Assembly (NCBI GenBank): GCA_963661545.1
Contig: CAVLCU010000124.1
Span: forward strand, 1 to 7,415
DNA: 7,415 nucleotides
Direction: 5' to 3'
From: Scatomonas sp963661545
GTDB taxonomy: Bacteria > Bacillota > Clostridia > Lachnospirales > Lachnospiraceae
Under the pieces are notes generated by a model, which searched no databases, was not told the origin of the DNA, and saw nothing but the letters and a program-made list of their open reading frames with translations. Numbering within the stretch: position 1 is the stretch's first letter; every line of letters starts with the position of its first letter. A program made the position numbers and the translations under genes. Positions 1 through 5,782 of this stretch are shown here, one piece after another.

Positions 1-173
1 GGGGTGTGGTGCTCAAGGACCACCAGACCTTGAGGGATTTGTTTGAGGAGAGAAGGCCCCTGTATGAGCAATATGCGGACCAGGTGATCCAGGAGGAGGG
101 CAAGGATATCGAGGGGACCTTAAGGGAAATTCTTAATTTTTGTTTACAAAAAGATGTAGATGGGTTAATATGA
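1..173 (+). CDS. aroK: Shikimate kinase, C-terminal fragment (cut by the window edge)
   Basis: This open frame enters from the left edge (first full codon at 3) and ends at TGA 171-173, leaving 56 visible residues. The visible part contains LRDLFEERRPLYEQYAD followed by a helical tail. The R-x-P-L-Y-x-x-x-A-D pattern is the typical lid/C-terminal segment of shikimate kinases, which phosphorylate shikimate with ATP in the cytosolic chorismate pathway. The P-loop and the shikimate-binding residues lie outside the window, so the assignment rests on this one segment. A related small P-loop kinase is the main alternative. The frame ends about 100 bp before murA on the same strand with no clear terminator in between, so the two may be co-transcribed. 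Confidence 0.72.
   Translation, partial: GVVLKDHQTLRDLFEERRPLYEQYADQVIQEEGKDIEGTLREILNFCLQKDVDGLI
143..171 (+). promoter_or_regulatory. Possible weak sigma-A promoter for murA inside the end of aroK
   Basis: TTTACA (143-148, five of six matches to TTGACA) is followed after 17 bp by TAATAT (166-171, four of six matches to TATAAT). It lies about 100 bp before the murA start, across the end of the shikimate kinase gene. The spacing is right, but the -10 box is mediocre and the region is locally AT-rich, so this could be chance. Confidence 0.3.
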
Positions 174-261
174 TAGGCATACACGTTCGTATTTCAGGAC
201 ACATTTCCCCTGTCAGGGTCTGAGGGGAGGCCGGGGCAGGTTACAGGAAGCTTATCAATTT

Positions 262-268
262 GAGGTGG
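262..268 (+). promoter_or_regulatory. Ribosome binding site that fixes the murA start
   Basis: GAGGTGG lies just upstream of ATG 272, with the GAGG core six bases from the codon. The longer frame would start at TTG 260, which overlaps this site and would have no ribosome binding site of its own. This supports ATG 272. Confidence 0.7.
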
Positions 269-271
269 AAA

Positions 272-1564
272 ATGGAACAGTATGTGATTAAGGGAGGGAA
301 TCCTCTCGTCGGTGAAGTGGAGATTGGGGGAGCCAAGAACGCTGCACTTGCGATACTGACGGCGGCTGTCATGCCGGATGAACCGGTGCTTATTGAGAAT
401 ATCCCGGATGTCAGTGATATTAATGTACTGCTGGAGGCGATTTCCGTGATCGGAGCCACGGTGGAGCGACTGGACCGCCATACGGTGCGGATCAACGGGG
501 CGACCATCGGATCCATCAGTGTCGATTATGAATTCATTAAGAAGATTCGCGCTTCCTATTATTTGCTGGGAGCGCTTTTGGGAAAATATAAAAAGGCCGA
601 GGTGCCCCTTCCGGGGGGCTGCAATATCGGCAGTCGGCCCATTGACCAGCATTTGAAGGGCTTTCGCGCCCTGGGAGCCAACGTTCAGATCCATCACGGA
701 GCCATTATTGCCTCCGCAGAGGATCTGAGGGGAGCCCATATTTTCCTGGATATGGTATCGGTGGGAGCTACCATCAACATTATGATGGCGGCGGCTCTGG
801 CCCGAGGCAATACCATCATTGAAAACGCGGCCAGAGAGCCCCATGTGGTGGATGTGGCCAACTTCCTCAACAGTATGGGAGCCAATATCAAGGGAGCCGG
901 TACGGATGTGATTCGGATCCGGGGGGTAGAGAGCCTTCACAGCAGCTCTTATTCCATTGTGCCGGATATGATCGAGGCAGGAACCTATATGTTTGCGGCA
1001 GCGGCCACCCAGGGGGATGTCTTGGTGAAGAATGTGATTCCCAAGCATCTGGAGGCCATGACAGCCAAGCTGCAGGAGATTGGCTGCCAGGTGGAGGAGT
1101 TTGATGATGCCGTGCGGGTCTGTGCCAAGCACAGGCTGGGCAAGACCCATGTGAAGACCCTGCCCTATCCCGGATTTCCCACGGATATGCAGCCACAGAT
1201 GGGGGTAACCCTGGCTTTGGCCTCCGGTACCAGCATCGTGACGGAGAGTATCTTCGACAACCGTTTCAAGTACGCGGATGAGCTGGCCCGCATGGGAGCC
1301 AATATCAAGGTGGAGGGCAATACGGCCATCATTGATGGGACCGAGCGGCTGACGGGAGCCAGAGTCAGTGCTCCGGATCTGCGCGCAGGCGCCGCTTTGG
1401 TAATCGCAGGACTGGCAGCAGAAGGTCTGACGGTAGTGGATGATATTGTCTATATCCAGAGAGGTTACGAGGACTTTGAGCAGAAGCTTCAGGGTCTGGG
1501 AGCCGAGATGGAGAAGGTCAGCAGCGAGAAGGAGATTCAGAAGTTCAAGTTCCGCGTGGGGTAA
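272..1564 (+). CDS. murA: UDP-N-acetylglucosamine 1-carboxyvinyltransferase (MurA)
   Basis: The enzyme transfers enolpyruvate from phosphoenolpyruvate to UDP-GlcNAc, the first committed cytosolic step of peptidoglycan synthesis. The 430-residue length is normal for the two-domain EPSP-synthase fold. Starting at ATG 272 (MEQYVIKGG), Lys22 and Asn23 fall in GGAKNAAL. The PEP-binding catalytic cysteine is Cys117 in PLPGGCNIGSRPID. Asp305 lies in YPGFPTDMQPQ, Arg371 in DLRAGAAL and Arg397 in QRGYEDFEQKL. The last three match Escherichia coli numbering exactly. A Cys rather than Asp at 117 predicts fosfomycin sensitivity at the target level; this is inference from the family. The gene follows a shikimate kinase end, but PGGCNIGSRPID and YPGFPTDMQ distinguish it from AroA. 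Many Clostridia carry two MurA paralogues; whether this is the main one cannot be told here. Confidence 0.96.
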   Translation: MEQYVIKGGNPLVGEVEIGGAKNAALAILTAAVMPDEPVLIENIPDVSDINVLLEAISVIGATVERLDRHTVRINGATIGSISVDYEFIKKIRASYYLLGALLGKYKKAEVPLPGGCNIGSRPIDQHLKGFRALGANVQIHHGAIIASAEDLRGAHIFLDMVSVGATINIMMAAALARGNTIIENAAREPHVVDVANFLNSMGANIKGAGTDVIRIRGVESLHSSSYSIVPDMIEAGTYMFAAAATQGDVLVKNVIPKHLEAMTAKLQEIGCQVEEFDDAVRVCAKHRLGKTHVKTLPYPGFPTDMQPQMGVTLALASGTSIVTESIFDNRFKYADELARMGANIKVEGNTAIIDGTERLTGARVSAPDLRAGAALVIAGLAAEGLTVVDDIVYIQRGYEDFEQKLQGLGAEMEKVSSEKEIQKFKFRVG

Positions 1565-1570
1565 GAGTCC

Positions 1571-1598
1571 TTGACAAGGGTTAAAAATATGCTATACT
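1571..1598 (+). promoter_or_regulatory. Strong sigma-A promoter of the BMP transporter operon
   Basis: A perfect TTGACA (1571-1576) is followed after 16 bp by TATACT (1593-1598, five of six matches). An extended -10 TG lies at 1590-1591. The predicted transcript start is about 1603-1606, giving a leader of about 40 nt with GGAGG at 1633-1637 before ATG 1644. It begins only six bases after the murA stop and is the best promoter match in the window. The leader is too short for a purine riboswitch. Confidence 0.88.
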
Positions 1599-1609
1599 TA
1601 GCAGGTAAC

Positions 1610-1628
1610 TGACTGTTTCAGACAGACA
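1610..1628 (+). repeat. Imperfect dyad in the leader (candidate operator or 5' hairpin)
   Basis: TGACTGT and ACAGACA flank a five-base loop (TTCAG), pairing at six of seven positions with one A-A mismatch. It lies between the predicted transcript start and the ribosome binding site, where either a repressor site or an mRNA-protecting hairpin would be effective. It also contains CTGTTTCAG (1613-1621), whose reverse complement recurs at 3081-3089. Function is inferred from position only. Confidence 0.35.
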
Positions 1629-1643
1629 TAGTGGAGGTAAATT

Positions 1644-3017
1644 ATGAAAAAGAAAGTACTCAGCATCTTGCTGGCCGGGGTCATGGCTCTGGGGATGTTC
1701 GGCTGCGGAAGCAGTGCATCTAAGACCAGCTCAACATCCCAGGCAGAGGGATCTTCATCTGCTGCTTCTTCTGCATCCAGTGCAGCGGACGCATCCAGCG
1801 CATCTTCTGCCCAGACGACAGGCGACATCGACAAGGATTTCAAGGTAGGTGTGATCCTGGTAGGGGATGAGACTGAGGGTTATTCCAAGGCTCATATGGA
1901 TGGCATCAAGGCAGCCGTTGCTGCACTTGGTTTATCTGAGGATAATATCATCTGGAAATATAAGGTAGAGGAGTCATCCGCCTGTGCAGATGCAGCTACC
2001 GACCTGGTGGGATCCGGCTGTAAGCTGGTGATTTCCAACAGCTATGGACATCAGACCTTTATGGCAGGAGTTGCCGCTGATTATCCGGATGTACAGTTCG
2101 TATCCATGACCGGTGATTTCGCTGCCATCAGCGGACTGGATAACTTCAAGAATGCATTTACCAATGTCTATGAGAGCCGTTATGTATCCGGCGTGGTTGC
2201 CGGACTGAAGCTGAAGGAGCTGACCGAGGAGGGCACCCTGACCAAGGAGACCGCTCCCAACAGCTTTGATGCCGATGGCAATATCAAGATCGGTTATGTA
2301 GGCGCCTACAACTATGCAGAGGTTATCTCCGGATATACCGCCTTCTTCCTGGGTGTACGCAGTGTCATGCCCAACGTAGTGATGGAAGTAAAATATACCA
2401 ATTCCTGGTTTGATATTGACAAAGAGGGTGCTGCAGCAGAGGCTCTGATCGCCAACGGCTGTGTCATCATCGGACAGCATGCAGACTCCACCGGAGCTCC
2501 TGCGGCTACAGAGAAGCTGAATAAGGAAGGCAAGATCTGCTATTCCATCGGCTATAATATCGATATGCTGGAGACCGCTCCTACCGCAGCTCTTACTTCC
2601 TCCACCAATGTATGGGAAGTATATTATGAGTATGCCATCGGAACCGCAGCTTCCGGCGGACAGATCGACACCGACTGGTCCCAGGGTTATGCAGACGGAG
2701 CAGTAGCTATTACCGAGCTTGGTTCCTCCTGCGCAGAAGGAACTGAGGAATATGTAGCGGAGGTAGAAGACCAGCTGAAGGACGGAAGTCTGAAGATCTT
2801 TGATACCTCTACCTTTACCGTAGACGGCAAGGAAGTGACAACGGCAGAGATCGATCTGAGCTACTATGATTACAGCACGGATCCCGCTACCGTCATTTAC
2901 CAGGGGGATACTGAGGAAGCCATCCAGGATGGATATTTCTCAGAGTCTACCTTGAGAAGTGCGCCATATTTCATGCTTCATATCGATGGAATCACAGAAG
3001 ACCTTTCTGAAGAATAA
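1644..3017 (+). CDS. BMP/PnrA-family substrate-binding lipoprotein of an ABC importer
   Basis: This is the predicted extracytoplasmic receptor that delivers a solute, probably a nucleoside or related purine, to the downstream permeases. Residues 1-20 form a lipoprotein signal (MKKK, then a hydrophobic core) ending at Cys21 in MFGCGSS, the likely lipidation site. Residues 22-58 are almost entirely Ser, Ala and Thr, a flexible tether to the membrane. The BMP domain starts near residue 65 with KVGVILVGDETEGYSKAH, a family hallmark. It continues through ISNSYGHQTFMAGVA (131-145), GQHADSTGAPAA (277-288) and GYNIDMLETAPTAALTSST (303-321). At 457 residues it is longer than the roughly 350 of simple BMP proteins because of the linker and a tail after about residue 385 ending in APYFMLHIDGITE. 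I believe such tails are common in clostridial members. ATG 1644 has GGAGG six bases upstream. BMP relatives also bind riboflavin, so the substrate is inferred. Confidence 0.9.
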   Translation: MKKKVLSILLAGVMALGMFGCGSSASKTSSTSQAEGSSSAASSASSAADASSASSAQTTGDIDKDFKVGVILVGDETEGYSKAHMDGIKAAVAALGLSEDNIIWKYKVEESSACADAATDLVGSGCKLVISNSYGHQTFMAGVAADYPDVQFVSMTGDFAAISGLDNFKNAFTNVYESRYVSGVVAGLKLKELTEEGTLTKETAPNSFDADGNIKIGYVGAYNYAEVISGYTAFFLGVRSVMPNVVMEVKYTNSWFDIDKEGAAAEALIANGCVIIGQHADSTGAPAATEKLNKEGKICYSIGYNIDMLETAPTAALTSSTNVWEVYYEYAIGTAASGGQIDTDWSQGYADGAVAITELGSSCAEGTEEYVAEVEDQLKDGSLKIFDTSTFTVDGKEVTTAEIDLSYYDYSTDPATVIYQGDTEEAIQDGYFSESTLRSAPYFMLHIDGITEDLSEE

Positions 3018-3035
3018 TCGAGAGATGCTCATGAC

Positions 3036-3065
3036 GGGGGAGCTTTTACAGGCTCCCCCTATTTT
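3036..3065 (+). terminator. Intrinsic terminator or attenuator inside the transporter operon
   Basis: GGGGGAGC (3036-3043) pairs perfectly with GCTCCCCC (3052-3059) around an eight-base loop, followed by TATTTTC. The stem is GC-rich and strong, but the T run is short and interrupted, which fits partial termination. It begins 18 bases after the binding-protein stop codon. No convincing promoter follows before the ATPase gene, so downstream expression probably depends on read-through. Confidence 0.82.
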
Positions 3066-3072
3066 CGATGAT

Positions 3073-3090
3073 TCTGTCTGCTGAAACAGA
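3073..3090 (+). repeat. Dyad just past the terminator, complementary to the operon leader
   Basis: TCTGT (3073-3077) and ACAGA (3086-3090) form a five-base inverted repeat around eight bases. The segment contains CTGAAACAG (3081-3089), the exact reverse complement of CTGTTTCAG in the leader at 1613-1621. TCTGT at 3073-3077 also matches the reverse complement of leader bases 1622-1626, with three extra bases (CTG) between the two blocks. It may be a second binding site for a regulator or a long-range RNA pairing partner. Chance is not excluded. Confidence 0.35.
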
Positions 3091-3144
3091 TTTTCAAAGA
3101 GAAGGGGTTGAGAATCTATTTCAACAGATGGAGGAAGATAAGAG

Positions 3145-3150
3145 AGGAGG
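3145..3150 (+). promoter_or_regulatory. Ribosome binding site that decides the ATPase start
   Basis: AGGAGG lies ten bases before GTG 3161. The upstream in-frame ATG codons at 3068 and 3128 have no comparable site, and 3068 abuts the terminator tail. This supports GTG 3161, although the spacing is slightly long. Confidence 0.62.
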
Positions 3151-3160
3151 ACTTAGTTCC

Positions 3161-4699
3161 GTGGAAAATGCCATCCAATTAAAGAACATCAGTAAGACCT
3201 TTGGACGGATCCAGGCCAACAAGGGAGTTTCCCTGGATATCCGCAAGGGGGAGATTCTGTCTCTGCTGGGGGAGAACGGCAGCGGGAAGACCACATTGAT
3301 GAATATGATCGCCGGGATCTACTATCCGGACGAGGGAAGCATCTATGTGAACGGAAAGCAGGTGGAGATTCGATCTCCCAAGGATGCCTATGAGCTGGGT
3401 ATCGGTATGATTCATCAGCATTTTAAGCTGGTAGATGTCTTTAATGCCACGGAGAATATCGCCCTGGGACTGGAAAAGGGGGAGAAGTTCGACCTGAGGG
3501 AGATCCGGGCCAAGGCCCAGGCAATCTGCGACCGTTATGAGTTTGCCCTGGATCTGGATCAGAAGGTCTACGAGATGAGTGTCTCCCAGAAACAGACCCT
3601 GGAGATCGTGAAGGTTCTCTTCCGAGGAGCGGAGATCCTGATTCTGGATGAGCCCACGGCAGTTTTGACCCCTCAGGAGACAGACAAGCTCTTTCAGGTC
3701 ATCCGCAACATGCGGGCGGACGGAAAGGCAGTGGTGATCATCACCCACAAGCTCCATGAGGTACTGGCAGTGTCAGATCGGGTGTCCATCCTGCGAAAAG
3801 GGGAATATATCGGGTCGGTGGAGACCAAGGATGCCACAGAGGATTCCCTGACAGAGATGATGGTAGGCAAGAAGGTGGATCTGGACATTGCCAGGACAGA
3901 TCCCGTGAATGTGAAGAAAAGGCTGGAGATCCGGAATCTGACGGTCATCAATAAGGAAGGGGTAAAGGTTCTGGATGATATTTCTTTCGATGTCAAGGGA
4001 GGGGAGATTCTGGGAATCGCAGGAATCTCCGGAAATGGCCAGAAGGAGCTGCTGGAATCCATCGCCGGACTTCAAAAGACGGTTTCGGGAGCCAGTGTCC
4101 GTTTCTATGCCGGGCCTGAGGCAGATCAGGAGATGGAACTGATTGGACAGAATCCCAGAACCATCCGGGATGCGGGAATCCACTTGGCCTTCGTGCCGGA
4201 GGACCGTTTGGGCATGGGCTTGGTGGGTTCCATGGGGATGGCGGAAAATATGATGCTCAAGACCTATGACAACGGGAAGTCCCTCCTGACGGATCAGAAG
4301 AGTCCCAGGAAGCTGGCGGAGACGGTCAGGAAGAAGCTGGGGGTTGTCACTCCCAGTATCACTACCCCGGTATCCCGCCTCTCCGGCGGTAATGTTCAGA
4401 AGGTTCTGGTGGGGCGGGAGCTGGCTTCCTCTCCCATGGTATTGATGACAGCCTATGCGGTACGGGGGCTGGATATCAATACCTCCTACATGATTTATAA
4501 CCTTCTGAACGAACAGAAGGAGAGGGGGGTTGCGGTGATCTTCGTAGGGGAAGATCTGGATGTGCTCATCGACCTGTGCGACCGGATCCTGGTTCTGTGC
4601 GGGGGACGCTGTAACGGGATGCTGGATGCCAGGAAGGCCACCAAGGAAGAGGTTGGTCTGCTGATGACCAATCTGAAGAAGGGAGAGCAAACGAAATGA
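3161..4699 (+). CDS. ABC importer ATP-binding protein with two nucleotide-binding domains (NupA/YufO type)
   Basis: This is the cytoplasmic ATPase that powers the BMP importer. From GTG 3161 it has 512 residues, close to the usual 510 or so. The first domain has Walker A GENGSGKTT (37-45), a Q-loop in IGMIHQHF, the signature variant SVSQKQ (140-145), Walker B with Asp163-Glu164 in ILILDEPTAVLT and the H-loop His196 in THKLHE. The second domain has a degenerate Walker A GISGNGQK (288-295), a canonical LSGGN signature (407-411), TAYAVRGLD (430-438) in place of a Walker B/catalytic Glu, and GEDLD (463-467) where the H-loop His would be. Thus one composite ATP site looks active and the other inactive, as in many sugar- and nucleoside-type importer ATPases. 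It lies beyond an internal terminator and overlaps the next gene by four bases (ATGA). Upstream starts at 3068 or 3128 would add 31 or 11 residues outside the family core. Confidence 0.92.
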   Translation: MENAIQLKNISKTFGRIQANKGVSLDIRKGEILSLLGENGSGKTTLMNMIAGIYYPDEGSIYVNGKQVEIRSPKDAYELGIGMIHQHFKLVDVFNATENIALGLEKGEKFDLREIRAKAQAICDRYEFALDLDQKVYEMSVSQKQTLEIVKVLFRGAEILILDEPTAVLTPQETDKLFQVIRNMRADGKAVVIITHKLHEVLAVSDRVSILRKGEYIGSVETKDATEDSLTEMMVGKKVDLDIARTDPVNVKKRLEIRNLTVINKEGVKVLDDISFDVKGGEILGIAGISGNGQKELLESIAGLQKTVSGASVRFYAGPEADQEMELIGQNPRTIRDAGIHLAFVPEDRLGMGLVGSMGMAENMMLKTYDNGKSLLTDQKSPRKLAETVRKKLGVVTPSITTPVSRLSGGNVQKVLVGRELASSPMVLMTAYAVRGLDINTSYMIYNLLNEQKERGVAVIFVGEDLDVLIDLCDRILVLCGGRCNGMLDARKATKEEVGLLMTNLKKGEQTK

Positions 4700-5781
4700 A
4701 AGAGCCTTTTGTTCGAATCATCAAGCGGGACGGAGCCTCTCTGCGGCTGAAAGTATTCGTGCGTATCCTGGCTATTTTGCTGGCTCTGGTGGTAGATGCC
4801 ATCTTCATCTACGGGGTGACAGGCTTGAATCCCTTGAGCGTCTACGGAGTGATGTTCCAGGGAACCTTTGCTACCGGCATTCGTTTCTCCTGGGCTATGA
4901 GGGATCTGGTCACCCTGCTCTGTATCGGTATCGCCCTGGCGCCGGCCTTCAAGATGAAGTTCTGGAATATCGGGGCAGAGGGTCAGGTTCTGGTGGGAGG
5001 CCTGGCGACGGCAGCCGTGATGGTTTATTGCGGCAATTCCCTTCCGGCACCGGTTCTGTTTCTGCTTATGTTTGTGACCAGTCTGGCGGCTGGGGCACTT
5101 TGGGGCTTTATTCCGGCCTGGTTTAAGGCAAAATGGGATACCAACGAGACCTTATTTACCCTGATGATGAATTATGTGGCTACCAGTATCGTGGCCTGCT
5201 TTACCAATATTCTGCGGGGCAAGGCCTCCAGTCTGGGCAAATTGAATATGGGAACCCAGGCGGGCTGGTTTCCCCAGTTTCTGGGACAGAGATACAACAT
5301 TAATATCCTGATTGTGGCAATCCTGACGGTGGTCATGTTCCTCTATCTCAAGTATTCCAAGCAGGGATATGAGATCAGCGTGGTGGGAGAGTCGGAGAAT
5401 ACCGCTCGCTATGCGGGGATTGATGTGAAGAGGGTGCGGATCCGGACTATGCTGATCTCCGGCGCGGTATGCGGACTGGCCGGTTTTCTGCTGGTGGCCG
5501 GAAGAGACCAGACCCTGTCTACCAATACGGCAGGGGGCCAGGGCTTTACCGCTATCATCGTGGCCTGGCTGGCCAAGTTTAACACCTTCTACATGGCCTT
5601 GATTTCCTTCCTTTTGATCTTCCTGTCCAAGGGAGCCGGAGAGATTGCCTCCGCTTACAGTTTGAATGATTATGCATCGGATATTATAACCGGCGTGATT
5701 CTCTTCTGTATCCTGGGAAGTGAATTCTTCATTAACTTTAAGATGATTTTCCGCAGAAAAGCTGCAAAGGAGGGAAAGTAA
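4696..5781 (+). CDS. ABC importer permease, first subunit (NupB/YufP type)
   Basis: This is an integral membrane subunit of the BMP importer, 361 residues, of the branched-chain-amino-acid/ribose-type permease family. The first 19 residues are basic and probably cytoplasmic. Hydrophobic segments lie at about 21-42, 69-87, 95-112, 117-140, 155-172, 201-219, 251-269, 284-310 and 329-349. Family hallmarks are NIGAEGQ (91-97) and, in the cytoplasmic loop expected to contact the ATPase, GESENTARYAGIDVKR (231-246). The start ATG overlaps the ATPase stop as ATGA, with GGGAG at 4681-4685, so translation is probably coupled. It pairs with the next gene to form a heterodimeric channel. The family is clear; the transported solute is inferred from the operon. 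Confidence 0.92.
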   Translation: MKEPFVRIIKRDGASLRLKVFVRILAILLALVVDAIFIYGVTGLNPLSVYGVMFQGTFATGIRFSWAMRDLVTLLCIGIALAPAFKMKFWNIGAEGQVLVGGLATAAVMVYCGNSLPAPVLFLLMFVTSLAAGALWGFIPAWFKAKWDTNETLFTLMMNYVATSIVACFTNILRGKASSLGKLNMGTQAGWFPQFLGQRYNINILIVAILTVVMFLYLKYSKQGYEISVVGESENTARYAGIDVKRVRIRTMLISGAVCGLAGFLLVAGRDQTLSTNTAGGQGFTAIIVAWLAKFNTFYMALISFLLIFLSKGAGEIASAYSLNDYASDIITGVILFCILGSEFFINFKMIFRRKAAKEGK

Positions 5782-5782
5782 G

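Noticed and set aside
174..261. Terminator between aroK and murA
   Set aside because: Short C-rich and G-rich blocks can pair for five or six bases, but the stem is weak and no T run follows.
194..1150. Long minus-strand open frame (318 codons) opposite murA
   Set aside because: It lies wholly antisense to a MurA with all active-site residues intact, is rich in His/Gly/Leu as expected of a shadow frame, and matches no family I recognise.
1569..1579. CCTT-GAC-AAGG hairpin as a murA terminator
   Set aside because: The stem is only four base pairs, has no T run, and overlaps the -35 box of the bmp promoter.
1599..1643. Purine riboswitch upstream of the nucleoside-type importer
   Set aside because: The leader is only about 40 nt, with no room for the three-way junction aptamer and no recognisable conserved loops.
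3091..3136. Second promoter for the ATPase gene after the internal terminator
   Set aside because: Candidates such as TTTTCA with TATTTC (20-bp spacer) and TTGAGA with nothing at 17 bp are too poor to support.
3068..3160. N-terminal extension of the ATPase (ATG 3068 or ATG 3128)
   Set aside because: Neither ATG has a good ribosome binding site, 3068 touches the terminator tail, and the added residues lie outside the family core. GTG 3161 has AGGAGG upstream and gives the usual length.
3773..4690. Minus-strand open frame of 305 codons opposite the ATPase gene
   Set aside because: Antisense to a clear ABC ATPase; its composition is that of reverse-complemented coding sequence and no ribosome binding site or domain was seen.
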